In this document: piece by piece, positions 17,910 to 27,213 of the stretch
Numbering within the stretch: the stretch's first letter is position 1
How the letters are laid out: each line of letters starts with the position of its first letter
Origin: Cellvibrionales bacterium UBA4451
GTDB taxonomy: Bacteria > Pseudomonadota > Gammaproteobacteria > Pseudomonadales > Porticoccaceae
Length of the DNA stretch: 64,000 nucleotides
Direction: 5' to 3'
NCBI GenBank assembly: GCA_002390285.1
Contig: DGPB01000014.1
Span: 1 to 64,000, forward strand
Notes under the pieces: model-generated
The model's input: the letters and a program-made list of their open reading frames with translations, nothing else
What the model was told of the DNA's origin: nothing
Database searches by the model: none
Program-made: the position numbers and the translations under genes

Positions 17910-18395
17910 ATGATTTTTACCGCAGACGATCTCCGTCGCTTAGTCATCCGGGAAACACTCAATTATCTGGACGACTGGTCTCTCACGGCCGAAAATCTTT
18001 TGTTAGGCACTGCTGCGCAAGAATCTGGTTTGGGAGGCTGGCATGAGGGAAGACGTGTAGGGCTTTATCATATAACGCCTGCAATGCATCGAGCCGTCTG
18101 GGATAAATACTTGATACATAACCCATCACTAGCGAGTGAAATTCGCGGTATCGCGGGGCAACACAGCTTTCTGAAAGCCCCGCACGGTGAATTGGTTACC
18201 AACCTAAAATATGCCACAGCAATAGCATGGATGATTTATCGTCGAGGTGAACAAGATCTACCAAATGCTCACAACTTGATAGCGTTAGGAAAATTCTGGC
18301 ATCGTCACTTTCACCCGAAATCTAAAGGTACCGTGGCCGACTTTGTCAGCAACTATCAATCACTAATTCAAGAGCAAGACAAAGCCGCTGCTTGA
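17910..18395 (+). CDS. Phage-type lysozyme/transglycosylase-like protein
   Basis: A 161-residue protein without a signal peptide. ENLLLGTAAQESGLGG places a glutamate after a helix, as in lysozyme-fold muramidases. GLYHITPAMHRAVWDKYL, NLKYATAIAWMIYRR and LGKFWHRHFHPKSKGTVADF match a family I associate with phage and prophage genes (x-Glu-Ser-G...GLYQIEPATH...W...Y). It is an orphan here, with no tail, capsid or holin gene, so it may be a domesticated or relict phage gene. Catalysis is inferred. Confidence 0.6.
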   Translation: MIFTADDLRRLVIRETLNYLDDWSLTAENLLLGTAAQESGLGGWHEGRRVGLYHITPAMHRAVWDKYLIHNPSLASEIRGIAGQHSFLKAPHGELVTNLKYATAIAWMIYRRGEQDLPNAHNLIALGKFWHRHFHPKSKGTVADFVSNYQSLIQEQDKAAA

Positions 18396-18409
18396 CCCTG
18401 CGGGCACAA

Positions 18410-18467
18410 ACAACACCCTATTCGTTTCGACCAAGGCCTACTAGGTTTTAAGGTGTTGTCATTTTTT
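18410..18467 (+). terminator. Probable intrinsic terminator of the muramidase-like gene
   Basis: ACAACACC (18410-18417) pairs with GGTGTTGT (18452-18459) across a 34-base loop, followed by CATTTTTT. The T-run overlaps the stop codon region of der on the other strand. The large loop lowers confidence. Confidence 0.45.
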
Positions 18468-19856
18468 CTTTTTGACGTGCTTCATCAGCCGACGTTTTTT
18501 CGATATCTGACGTGAAGTGAGCTTGTTCTTTTTACCAGCAAAAGGGTTTTCACCCGAGCGATACTCTATTTTGACCGGCGTTCCATGAAGATCTAAAGCC
18601 TTACGAAAGGTTTTCTCCAGATAGCGGGTATAGTGATTAGGGACTTCTTTAGTTTGATTTCCGTGAATCACGATAATTGGTGGGTTTTGACCACCCGCGT
18701 GGGCATAGCGCAGCTTAATACGACGACCGTGCACCATAGGTGGCTGGTGCTCAATAACCGCATCCTGAAGGATGGTAGTCAGCCTATTGGTACCCAGTTT
18801 ATCTGTAGCTGCAGAGTATGCCTTTTCAATAGACTTATACAGGTTACCAACGCCCGTGCCGTGTAGTGCAGAAATAAAATGAATGTCAGCAAAATCCACA
18901 AATCGAAGGCGTCTCTTCAGTTCTACCTTAATCCAGTCTTTGCTGTCTGTTTCTAGGCCATCCCACTTATTAATGGCCACAACCAAAGCCCTGCCGGAGT
19001 CAATGGCAGTGCCCATCAGGTGCATATCTTGATCCACAAGGCCTTCTTGTGCATCAATCAGAAGCACCACCACATTGGCGTCATCTACTGACTGCAAGGT
19101 TTTAACAATAGAGAATTTTTCAATACTGAGTGAAACATTTTTACGACGACGAATACCCGCTGTATCAATCAGCGTGTATTTTTTACCCTCGCGTTCATAG
19201 TCAATGTAAATACTGTCCCTGGTAGTGCCTGGTTGATCAAATACGACCACCCTATCCTCGCCCAGCATCCGGTTAACCAAGGTGGACTTACCTACATTCG
19301 GGCGACCAACAACGGCAATTTTTATACCCCGCTCACCCTGATATTCAATATGCTCTGGGGTGGTTTCGGGAAAAGCCTCCAGCACTGATTCCATCAGTAA
19401 TTTGACACCACGACCATGGGTGGCCGTAGTCGGGTAGACATTCTCAAGACCCAGTTCAAAAAATTCTGCTGTGGCAATATCGGGGTTAACACCGTCTATC
19501 TTGTTGGCTACAAGGTAGACCTTGCGTTGTTTTTCACGAAGATAATCAGCCAATTGACGGTCAATGGGTGTCAGGCCATCACGGCTATCCACGATAAACA
19601 ATACCGCATCTGCCTCATCAATGGCGAGCATTGACTGCTCGGCCATGGCAGAGTCAATGCCTTCTTCTTCACCGGTAATACCACCGGTATCAATGAGCAT
19701 AAAACGCCGCCCCAGCATTTCTCCTTCGCCATACTTACGATCGCGGGTTAGACCCGGGTAATTGGCAACCAGCGCATCCCTCGACTTGGTCAATCGATTG
19801 AAAAGCGTCGACTTACCCACATTTGGGCGGCCCACTAGGGCAAATACCGGGATCAT
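18459..19856 (-). CDS. der: Ribosome-assembly GTPase Der (EngA)
   Basis: A 465-residue GTPase needed for 50S subunit maturation. Two tandem G domains each have GRPNVGKST (about 8-16 and 183-191), DTGGITG or DTAGIRRR, and NKID or NKWD motifs. A C-terminal KH-like domain (HGTPVKIEYRSGENPF) and a lysine-rich tail ending HVKKKK follow. It lies after the bamB terminator hairpin, at the end of the hisS-yfgM-bamB group as in other gammaproteobacteria. Confidence 0.97.
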   Translation of the reverse strand: MIPVFALVGRPNVGKSTLFNRLTKSRDALVANYPGLTRDRKYGEGEMLGRRFMLIDTGGITGEEEGIDSAMAEQSMLAIDEADAVLFIVDSRDGLTPIDRQLADYLREKQRKVYLVANKIDGVNPDIATAEFFELGLENVYPTTATHGRGVKLLMESVLEAFPETTPEHIEYQGERGIKIAVVGRPNVGKSTLVNRMLGEDRVVVFDQPGTTRDSIYIDYEREGKKYTLIDTAGIRRRKNVSLSIEKFSIVKTLQSVDDANVVVLLIDAQEGLVDQDMHLMGTAIDSGRALVVAINKWDGLETDSKDWIKVELKRRLRFVDFADIHFISALHGTGVGNLYKSIEKAYSAATDKLGTNRLTTILQDAVIEHQPPMVHGRRIKLRYAHAGGQNPPIIVIHGNQTKEVPNHYTRYLEKTFRKALDLHGTPVKIEYRSGENPFAGKKNKLTSRQISKKRRLMKHVKKKK

Positions 19857-20011
19857 TTATTTCGCTCTGTATATGTGAAAAAAATCGGCATGTTAGCTAC
19901 AACACCACCTCGTCTGGGTAAACGTTTATAGGGGTAGGTATTGAAGACCCTCTAACGCGCTACAGGAATAAGCTCTGCTTCGACCCCAAAATAGTAGAGC
20001 CCATAGACAGA

Positions 20012-20042
20012 AATGCCGCCTTCTGTTGATAGAGGCGGCATT
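20012..20042 (-). terminator. Hairpin downstream of bamB
   Basis: AATGCCGCCT and AGGCGGCATT form a perfect 10-base stem with an 11-base loop about 22 bases after the bamB stop. On the minus strand it is followed by TCTGTCTATG, a weak U-tract, so it may only partly separate der from the operon upstream. Confidence 0.55.
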
Positions 20043-20064
20043 CTACACGAAAACTGACCGCACC

Positions 20065-21222
20065 TTATTCAAATTTGTAAGCGCTAACGCGGCCATTATC
20101 ATCGAGTACATAGAGAATTTCACCGTCACTCACCATTGGAGCGCTGACGCCGCGACTATCCACCATGGTGCGACCGACAAAACGGCCATCCGTTTGGGAC
20201 ATGACGTGCAAATAACCCTCTCCATCAGCCACCGCAAGATATCCACCTGCAACAGAGGGACGGTTAAGTTTGCGATTAGAAAGCTGATCGTTGGTCCAAA
20301 GTATTTGGCCACTACTGGCACGCATGGCTTTGACTGTATCATCACTCTCAGCTACGTAGACCTGCGCCAAGCCATAGGCCGGCCCATGATAGCTGGAGCT
20401 ATCCTGATACCAAAGTTCACGCCCACCGGCTTTTGTTATAGCACCAATCCGCCCCTGATAACTCACTGCATAGACAATATCGTTTGCAATCAACACCTGT
20501 CCATCAATATCCACCAGTCGCTCCAGCTCAGTTCGCCCCTGCGGTATTGCGATACGTTTTTCCCAGATCACCGTACCTGAATTTGCCGAGAGCGCATAAA
20601 CCTTACCGTTAGCAAAACCCGTGACTACAGTGTCACCTCTAATAACAGGAGCGCTAGTGCCACGAAGGGTCAATACAGGCACGTCCAACTTAAACTGCCA
20701 TTGTTTTTCGCCATCTTGAGCACTGAGCCCTATAGCACGGCCATCTTGAGTCTGAACAATAACAACGTCTTTATTACCTGCTGGCGCAGAAAGCACCTCA
20801 CTGGACACCATGACATGCCAACGCTCTGCACCCGTCGAGGCCTCTAGGGCGTACACGTAACCATCAGTACTACCGACCATCACCAGATCTTCAGAGACAC
20901 CAACGCCTCCACCTAAAGGGCTATCCAGTTTAACTTTCCAAATAATGTTACCCGTAGTGGTATCGATCGCAGTGATCAGTCCTTCGTTGTCAGCGGCGAA
21001 TATCATGCCACCACTGAGTGCCGGCCTCAAACCACCGCTCACTAGGCGATAAGCACCCACCGAATTGGTTGACCATAACTTGATCGTTTTAACCTCATGG
21101 TCGAAATTAACCAATTCCGCCGGTTTAGCCTTATCCGGGGCTGTAATCGAAGTAACCATGTCTGTCACAGTGCTACAACCCGAGAGCAAGACAGAGGCCA
21201 AAAGCCAAGACAGTCGCTTCAT
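20065..21222 (-). CDS. bamB: Outer-membrane assembly lipoprotein BamB
   Basis: A 385-residue scaffold of the BAM complex that inserts beta-barrels in the outer membrane. A lipoprotein signal with lipobox LLSG-C puts the lipidated cysteine at C16. The rest is an eight-bladed beta-propeller of PQQ-like repeats, with recurring patterns such as DNEGLITAIDTTTGNIIWKV, GRAIGLSAQDGEKQWQF and GKVYALSANSGTVIWEKR. Its ATG shares one base with the yfgM stop. The partner gene bamA is at the right end of the window. Confidence 0.96.
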   Translation of the reverse strand: MKRLSWLLASVLLSGCSTVTDMVTSITAPDKAKPAELVNFDHEVKTIKLWSTNSVGAYRLVSGGLRPALSGGMIFAADNEGLITAIDTTTGNIIWKVKLDSPLGGGVGVSEDLVMVGSTDGYVYALEASTGAERWHVMVSSEVLSAPAGNKDVVIVQTQDGRAIGLSAQDGEKQWQFKLDVPVLTLRGTSAPVIRGDTVVTGFANGKVYALSANSGTVIWEKRIAIPQGRTELERLVDIDGQVLIANDIVYAVSYQGRIGAITKAGGRELWYQDSSSYHGPAYGLAQVYVAESDDTVKAMRASSGQILWTNDQLSNRKLNRPSVAGGYLAVADGEGYLHVMSQTDGRFVGRTMVDSRGVSAPMVSDGEILYVLDDNGRVSAYKFE

Positions 21223-21920
21223 CAGGCTCCCTCCTCGGAGATTTCTGGTTGTTTCACAGCTGTCTCAGAATTGGGTACCACCTGATTCAGTTTTAACTCA
21301 AGAATAGAACGCGATCGGCTATCAGCTGAAGAAACTGTTTGTAACGCCAGTTGATACGACTCATAGGCGGCTTTTTTATCACCTTTAATGAGATAAAGAT
21401 CTCCCTGAGTCTCAGCGTAAGCAGAAGCCAATGTTTTCGCCTCCACGTTAAGCATGGATATAGCTAGGTCAAGATTCCCCCGTGCAGCCTCAACTCGAGC
21501 CAAGCGTAATTGAGCAATTAATGCTAACCCTTCCTCAGCACCATCAGCTGCCCATTGCAGTTGTTCTGCGGCAGTATCCAAATCATTTTTTTCCACAGCG
21601 AGCTTGGCAAGCAACAATGCGCCATAACGAGCATATTGGCTACCTGTATGCTCTGCTCTCAATTTATTTGCCAGCTGGGAAATGGAAGTTTGCTGCTCCG
21701 AACTTAATTGGTCTCCATATTCCACATCGGCAGATACCATCATATTTTGATACAGAACAGAGGCAGATTCTGCTTGCTCTTGTCGGTGGTCTATCCAAAA
21801 CTCCCAGCCGAAATAACCACCTGCAACAAGCACGACTGCCACGATGGTGAAAATACCATTCTCTTTCCACCAACGCTTGAAGCTCTCTAACTGCTCCTCA
21901 TCACTGAGATGTTCTGCCAC
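21222..21920 (-). CDS. yfgM: YfgM family tetratricopeptide protein
   Basis: A 232-residue inner-membrane protein. The N-terminal sequence LSDEEQLESFKRWWKENG is typical of YfgM. One membrane helix (about 22-45, FTIVAVVLVAGGYFGWEFWI in outline) is followed by a periplasmic TPR-like helical domain. In E. coli YfgM works with PpiD at the Sec translocon as a chaperone adaptor. It lies between hisS and bamB, the standard arrangement. Confidence 0.92.
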   Translation of the reverse strand: MAEHLSDEEQLESFKRWWKENGIFTIVAVVLVAGGYFGWEFWIDHRQEQAESASVLYQNMMVSADVEYGDQLSSEQQTSISQLANKLRAEHTGSQYARYGALLLAKLAVEKNDLDTAAEQLQWAADGAEEGLALIAQLRLARVEAARGNLDLAISMLNVEAKTLASAYAETQGDLYLIKGDKKAAYESYQLALQTVSSADSRSRSILELKLNQVVPNSETAVKQPEISEEGA

Positions 21921-21935
21921 GGTCTATCCCCGTTA

Positions 21936-23213
21936 TTAATTTAAAATTTCGTTATTTAGTAAGGCTACCAGATCAGTTGTTAACAACGTCTGCTGAGGTC
22001 TATCTTCCCGCAGAAATTTAACAGACACCTCTCCCCTAGCCACTTCGTCTTCACCCAGAATAAGCGCTACTACTGCACCGCTTTTATCTGCCTTTTTCAT
22101 CTGACTTTTGAAACTGCCACCACCACAGTGATTTTGCAATCTCAGGTCCGGACATTTCGTGCGCAAGGACTCACCCAGCTCGAGCGCCGATGCCTGAACA
22201 TCACCCGCTACCACTAGGTAGACGTCTAATTGCCGGGCGATACTATCGGGTACCACACCAGCTGCGTCAAGCAACAATACTAACCGCTCAAGACCCATAG
22301 CAAAACCTACCGCAGGTGTACTCTTACCACCCAGCTGTTCCACCAATCCATTGTAGCGACCACCGGCACATACAGTCCCCTGTGCGCCTAATGAGTCTGT
22401 CACCCATTCAAAGACTGTTTTGCCATAATAGTCGAGTCCACGCACCAACCTAGGGTTGATTTGGTAGGGTATACCAACAGCATCTAGCAGCCCCAAAAGT
22501 TCCTTAAAATGCTGCTCAGATTCATCATCAAGAAAATCATGTAGTACCGGTGCGTCATTAAGTAGTAATTGTGTCTCTTGATTTTTACTATCGAGAATGC
22601 GCATTGGGTTCGTTTCAAGACGACGCTGACTATCTTCGTCTAGTTGCTCTTTGCGCTGTTGTAGATATTCCACTAAAGCATCACGATAACGACCACGTGA
22701 TTCAGTCGTTCCCAACGAATTAAGCTGTAACGTCACAACATTGTTAACGCCCAGCTGCTTCCACATCCGCCATGTCATGGTAATCAATTCTGCGTCAATA
22801 TCTGGCCCTTCCAACCCAAACACTTCAACACCAATTTGGTGGAATTGACGAAGCCGACCTTTTTGAGGTCGTTCATAACGAAACATGGGCCCTTGATACC
22901 ATAGGCGTTGAATCTGATTATGGATCAGACCATTCTGTTCACATGCACGGACACAACCAGCGGTACCCTCCGGACGAAGCGTTACACTGTCATCATTCCG
23001 ATCGCCGAAAGTATACATTTCCTTTTCAACGATATCGGTAACTTCACCAATGGAACGCTTGAACAACTCTGTGGGTTCTAAAATGGGAAACCGAATTTCT
23101 CGATAACCATAACTGGACAATAAATGCGCTATTGTCTCTTCTAGATATTGCCAACGGGGAGAGTCGTCGGGGAGCAAGTCATTCATGCCCCGAATTGATT
23201 GGATTTTTTTCAT
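21936..23213 (-). CDS. hisS: Histidyl-tRNA synthetase
   Basis: Class II synthetase of 425 residues (E. coli 424). The N-terminus IQSIRGMNDLLPDDSP, motif 2 region RPEGTAGCVRACEQNGL with YQGPMFRYERPQKGRLRQFHQ in outline, the HisA box LVRGLDYYGKTVFEW, and motif 3 GFAMGLERLVLLLD are all present. The C-terminal domain binds the anticodon. Its start overlaps the ispG stop by one base, so translation is probably coupled. Confidence 0.97.
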   Translation of the reverse strand: MKKIQSIRGMNDLLPDDSPRWQYLEETIAHLLSSYGYREIRFPILEPTELFKRSIGEVTDIVEKEMYTFGDRNDDSVTLRPEGTAGCVRACEQNGLIHNQIQRLWYQGPMFRYERPQKGRLRQFHQIGVEVFGLEGPDIDAELITMTWRMWKQLGVNNVVTLQLNSLGTTESRGRYRDALVEYLQQRKEQLDEDSQRRLETNPMRILDSKNQETQLLLNDAPVLHDFLDDESEQHFKELLGLLDAVGIPYQINPRLVRGLDYYGKTVFEWVTDSLGAQGTVCAGGRYNGLVEQLGGKSTPAVGFAMGLERLVLLLDAAGVVPDSIARQLDVYLVVAGDVQASALELGESLRTKCPDLRLQNHCGGGSFKSQMKKADKSGAVVALILGEDEVARGEVSVKFLREDRPQQTLLTTDLVALLNNEILN

Positions 23214-24325
23214 TAGGATTTCGCTATCAGATTTTCTTGTTGCGCGGCTTTCTCTCGCGCCTTGGCACGAATCAGTTGTTCAAGCTCATCAACCAGATTT
23301 TCCTGGGATAACTTTTGACTGGGTTTACCATCTATATAAATCAGATTATTAGGCGTACCGCCGGTTAAACCCAAATCCACCTCTTTGGCCTCGCCGGGGC
23401 CATTCACTATGCAGCCAATCACCGCTACATCCATTGGTACCGTAATATCCTCCAGCCGAGTCTCTAGTTCATTCATCGTACTGACCACATCAAAATTCTG
23501 TCTTGAGCAACTGGGGCAAGCGATAAAATTGATACCCTTGCTACGCAATTTCAGACTTTTCAGCATATCCCAGCCGACTTTCACCTCTTCTACCGGATCT
23601 GCCGCTAGGGAAACCCGAAGGGTGTCCCCAATGCCATCCATCAGCAATAACCCCAGACCGATGGAAGACTTCACAGTGCCGCCCCTCAAACCGCCCGCCT
23701 CGGTAATACCCAGGTGGAGAGGATTATCAATCATGGTCGCTATTTTTCGGTAAGCCGCCACTGCCATAAAGATATCGGAGGCCTTAAGACTCAATTTGAA
23801 ATTGTGAAAGTTGAGGCTATCGAGAATTTCCACATGACGCATTGCTGATTCTACCAATGCATCGGGCGTCGGCTCACCGTACTTCTTCTGTAAATCTTTT
23901 TCTAGGGAGCCAGCATTAACGCCAACTCGAATAGGAATGTTAAGGTCTCGGGCCTTGTCCACCACGGCTTGAATACGCTTCTCGCGACCAATATTACCCG
24001 GGTTGATCCGTAGGCAATCTACGCCCAAGTCAGCCACGCGAAGGGCAATACGATAATCAAAGTGGATATCGGCCACCAAGGGTACGTCTACTCTCTGACG
24101 AATGGCACCAAATGCCTCCGCTGCATCCATAGACGGTACTGACACACGTACGATATCTGCACCCGCAGTGACCAACTTGCCAATTTGGGCCACCGTCGCC
24201 TCAACATCGGTGGTTTCAGTATTGGTCATACTCTGTATCGAAATGGGTGCATCCCCCCCCACAGGAACATTGCCAACCATGATTTGCCGTGACTTTCTTC
24301 TGATAATTGGCGATTCAAAATGCAT
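23213..24325 (-). CDS. ispG: 4-hydroxy-3-methylbut-2-enyl-diphosphate synthase IspG (GcpE)
   Basis: Penultimate enzyme of the MEP isoprenoid pathway, converting MEcPP to HMBPP with a [4Fe-4S] cluster. It has 370 residues: a TIM barrel (PISIQSMTNTETTDVEAT and LVADIHFDYRIALRVAD in outline) and a C-terminal cluster domain with ACPSCSRQNFD and GCIVNGPGEAKEVDLG. It depends on the ISC system encoded 6 kb away. ispD and ispF of the same pathway lie near 45 kb. Confidence 0.97.
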   Translation of the reverse strand: MHFESPIIRRKSRQIMVGNVPVGGDAPISIQSMTNTETTDVEATVAQIGKLVTAGADIVRVSVPSMDAAEAFGAIRQRVDVPLVADIHFDYRIALRVADLGVDCLRINPGNIGREKRIQAVVDKARDLNIPIRVGVNAGSLEKDLQKKYGEPTPDALVESAMRHVEILDSLNFHNFKLSLKASDIFMAVAAYRKIATMIDNPLHLGITEAGGLRGGTVKSSIGLGLLLMDGIGDTLRVSLAADPVEEVKVGWDMLKSLKLRSKGINFIACPSCSRQNFDVVSTMNELETRLEDITVPMDVAVIGCIVNGPGEAKEVDLGLTGGTPNNLIYIDGKPSQKLSQENLVDELEQLIRAKAREKAAQQENLIAKS

Positions 24326-24367
24326 TAAACTCTGTTCCTCAACCTATATACTCCAATCTATTTCCGC

Positions 24368-25216
24368 TTAGCTCTCACCGCCAACTTTCAACGTAGCGGT
24401 ATTATCGGTCGTAATAGGCTCCACGATTATTTGCTGCCCCGCATAGCTTAGCTCTACACCTGGCGCATAACCCAGAACAACATCAAATGGTGGTATGCCG
24501 GTCACATCAACCTTGGAACCAGAGGGTTTCAGGTCTGCTACCAGAACATCACATCGCGAATCCAGCACCTCAACCCAGCTCTGCTGGATGATATTTATCT
24601 GTAATTTTTGAAGTCTAGGCACAACAAGCTCAGATGTGACGGATGCATCTACATTATCGTCATCATGATAAAGTGGCGCCTCGTTATCCTCAGATTCTAC
24701 TGGCAGTGGTGGTGTCAGGTTTAAATTTTTATTCTGAGGCAGCTCCGTTAGTATCGATGACGAATCAGAGAAAAAATCTAACTCCAGACCCTCGCTATGC
24801 TGCACCATCCAAAAGATCAAAGCGGCCAGTAAGGCCAACACAAAAGGTACGATCAGCTTCCATAGCGAAAATTTCTTTTTGGGTTCTCCCATCAACCTTG
24901 GTTTTGGTTCCTCCTGACATATACCCTTATCTCGCAGCAAGGCTTCATAACCTGCCAATACCTCATTCTCGGGAATACTGAGTATTAAGCAATAGCGCCT
25001 AATATATCCCTTCACATAGAGGGGCGCTGGCAGGTGATCATATTCATCTTTCTCCAGTGCGCTTAAAACACGCTGAGTCACGCCCAAATGAAGAATGACC
25101 TCCTCTGTAGCCATGCCCTTTTCCCTTCGAGCCCGGCGTAACAATTCCCCTGGGGAAACTTTATCTACTTGACCAGGGAGCTGTTCTTCTTTTTTGTTGT
25201 TATTGTTCTTGCTCAT
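24368..25216 (-). CDS. rodZ: RodZ-like helix-turn-helix membrane protein
   Basis: A 282-residue cell-shape protein. The cytoplasmic N-terminus holds the RodZ HTH (SPGELLRRARREKGMATEEV, HLGVTQRVLSALEKDEYDHL and YVKGYIRRYC). A basic stretch (PRLMGEPKKKFSLWK) precedes one membrane helix (about 120-140, LIVPFVLALLAALIFWMV). The periplasmic part ends in a DUF4115 domain (QSWVEVLDSRCDVLVADLKPSG in outline). In E. coli RodZ couples MreB to the elongasome. It overlaps the pilW end by 17 bases, the usual pilW-rodZ-ispG order. Confidence 0.9.
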   Translation of the reverse strand: MSKNNNNKKEEQLPGQVDKVSPGELLRRARREKGMATEEVILHLGVTQRVLSALEKDEYDHLPAPLYVKGYIRRYCLILSIPENEVLAGYEALLRDKGICQEEPKPRLMGEPKKKFSLWKLIVPFVLALLAALIFWMVQHSEGLELDFFSDSSSILTELPQNKNLNLTPPLPVESEDNEAPLYHDDDNVDASVTSELVVPRLQKLQINIIQQSWVEVLDSRCDVLVADLKPSGSKVDVTGIPPFDVVLGYAPGVELSYAGQQIIVEPITTDNTATLKVGGES

Positions 25217-26018
25217 TTTTCAGCCAGTTCTGATATTCTAGGTTTTCACGGGAATCGGGGAACATGTGTCGTAACGCTAAGCCCTGACTGGCTTCAGCAT
25301 CCTGATTGCCTAAACTGTGTTCCAATCTAACACCCAACCAAAGCCCCCTCGGAATTGGACGGTCCTTGATATTGTTATACTGATTTAATAATTGCTTAGC
25401 TCTTGGATACTCACCACGATTGTAAGCGAGGTCGGCCAACTCAAGATAAGCTGCCGACAGCTGAGGGTTTAATGTTGCAGCTCGAGTGAATGCATTTTCG
25501 GCCTCAGCCAGCTTATTCAGCGGTAATGCAGCGATGCCGACTTTGTAGAACAACTCAGCTCGCCTAGGGTAACCCATGTCTTCCGCACCTTTAGAAAACT
25601 GTAAATAAGCCTCTTCGTAACGATTCTGCCTAAGCAGAAAAAGTCCATAATTGCTTCGGCCTCGGGTGAATAACGGGTCGTAACTCAGAGCCATTTTATA
25701 ATGCTTTTCGGCCTCACCCAACTCTCCCTCCTTCTGATACAACAGTGCCCAAACATCGTGAAGCTCTGGAGAGCGGCTATCCACCTCCATCGCTTTATTC
25801 AAATTTTGCCGAGCTCCTTCATGATCACCTTTAGACAAGTAGCCCAATGCTAACTGTATACGGTTATCCAGTATTTTTTGGTTATCGACGCGTATTTCAT
25901 CTACACCGTCCGTAGTAAACGTGGTAGTACAGCCCACCATTAATAATGAGGACAAAGCCCACAAAACCAAGCATGGTATCGACCCTTTTTTCATTGCTAT
26001 AACCATGCTGTTATCCAT
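25200..26018 (-). CDS. pilW: Type IV pilus biogenesis/stability lipoprotein PilW (PilF)
   Basis: A 272-residue outer-membrane pilotin-type lipoprotein needed for PilQ secretin multimerisation. The lipobox LLMVG-C places the lipidated cysteine at about C30. TPR repeats follow (QLALGYLSKGDHEGARQNLN, AEKHYKMALSYDPLFTRGRS and AENAFTRAATLNPQLSAAYL). Three in-frame ATG codons (26018, 26006, 25994) lack a clear ribosome-binding site; 25994 would give a shorter MKKGS signal peptide. It starts eight bases after the rlmN stop. Other pilus genes are not in this window. Confidence 0.9.
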   Translation of the reverse strand: MDNSMVIAMKKGSIPCLVLWALSSLLMVGCTTTFTTDGVDEIRVDNQKILDNRIQLALGYLSKGDHEGARQNLNKAMEVDSRSPELHDVWALLYQKEGELGEAEKHYKMALSYDPLFTRGRSNYGLFLLRQNRYEEAYLQFSKGAEDMGYPRRAELFYKVGIAALPLNKLAEAENAFTRAATLNPQLSAAYLELADLAYNRGEYPRAKQLLNQYNNIKDRPIPRGLWLGVRLEHSLGNQDAEASQGLALRHMFPDSRENLEYQNWLKNEQEQ

Positions 26019-26026
26019 GATAATGT

Positions 26027-27190
26027 TCAGTTCACAAACCTGACGGGCCGCTCTTGACTCTGGCGTTGATATCGTTCGCTACGTCGGGTTTTATCATTCA
26101 CTGTACCGGCTAATTGACCACAAGCTGCATCAATATCATCACCTCTAGTCGTTCTTATGGTCGCAGTATGACCAGCGTTATGCAGAATATCTCTAAACCG
26201 GTTCAAGGTGGTATTGGACACTCTCCGATAATCCGAACCAGAAAAAGGATTAAACGGTATCAAATTAATCTTACAAGGGATATCACTGAGTAACTCTGCC
26301 AGTTCATGGGCATGTTCATTGCGATCATTAATCTGATCCATCAATGTATATTCAATGGTAATTTTGCGACGATTACCAGGCATCTTATCCAAATAACGGC
26401 GTGCTGAATCCAAAAGCATTGCAATAGGATATTTTTTATTGATTGGCACTAACTCATTGCGTAACTCATCATTGGGGGCATGAAGTGAAATAGCCAGCGA
26501 GACATCGCTGACATCGCCAAGCCGGTCTATCATTGGCACAACCCCTGAAGTGCTGAGTGTTACGCGACGCTTTGATAGCCCGTAGGCATTGTCGTGGAGC
26601 ATCAGGCCCATGGCATCGACCACATTGTCAAAATTCAACAACGGCTCGCCCATCCCCATCAACACGACATTACTCACAACCCTGTCGGCCTTGCGTCCGA
26701 GAGACCCAAAAAATTTGGCTGCAATCCACAACTGACCAATAATTTCTGCGGCTGTCAGATCACGGTTAAATCCCTGTTTGCCCGTTGCGCAAAAACTACA
26801 ATCAAGAGAACAACCAATCTGCGAAGAAATACAGAGCGTACCGCGGTCTTTTTCAGGAATAAATACAGCCTCAATACAGCTCCCACCCTCAACTCGTATC
26901 AACCACTTACAGGTCCCATCAACAGAATCTTGCTGGCTGACGACTTCCGGTGCCACAATTTCAGCTACTTCTTTTAAACGCTCACGAAGGCCCTTTGACA
27001 AATTAGTCATCTCATCAAAGTCATCCACACCCATCTGATGGATCCACTTTAAAACCTGAGTCGAGCGAAATGGTTTTTCACCAATAGTGGCAAAAAATTG
27101 GGTGAGCTTTTCAGCAGAAAGCCCCAGGAGGTTTACTTTGACCTTCTGGGGCTCCGCAATTTGAGCTATTTCAGCGCTGGTTGCGCTCAT
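26027..27190 (-). CDS. rlmN: Dual-specificity RNA methyltransferase RlmN
   Basis: Radical-SAM enzyme that makes m2A at 23S rRNA position 2503 and tRNA position 37. It has 387 residues from the chosen ATG. The cluster motif CSLDCSFCATGKQGFNRDL (C-x3-C-x2-C), VVLMGMGEPLLNFDNV, and the catalytic cysteine near GDDIDAACGQL are present. A longer frame from 27226 overlaps ndk; the ATG at 27190 begins MSATSAEIAQ and is preferred. It lies between ndk and pilW in the conserved order. Confidence 0.95.
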   Translation of the reverse strand: MSATSAEIAQIAEPQKVKVNLLGLSAEKLTQFFATIGEKPFRSTQVLKWIHQMGVDDFDEMTNLSKGLRERLKEVAEIVAPEVVSQQDSVDGTCKWLIRVEGGSCIEAVFIPEKDRGTLCISSQIGCSLDCSFCATGKQGFNRDLTAAEIIGQLWIAAKFFGSLGRKADRVVSNVVLMGMGEPLLNFDNVVDAMGLMLHDNAYGLSKRRVTLSTSGVVPMIDRLGDVSDVSLAISLHAPNDELRNELVPINKKYPIAMLLDSARRYLDKMPGNRRKITIEYTLMDQINDRNEHAHELAELLSDIPCKINLIPFNPFSGSDYRRVSNTTLNRFRDILHNAGHTATIRTTRGDDIDAACGQLAGTVNDKTRRSERYQRQSQERPVRFVN

Positions 27191-27213
27191 AAAATATATC
27201 TCATTGAACGTTC

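Noticed and set aside
24368..25216. rodZ as a transcription factor
   Set aside because: The helix-turn-helix is followed by a membrane segment and DUF4115, the RodZ architecture, so the domain serves cell-shape functions.
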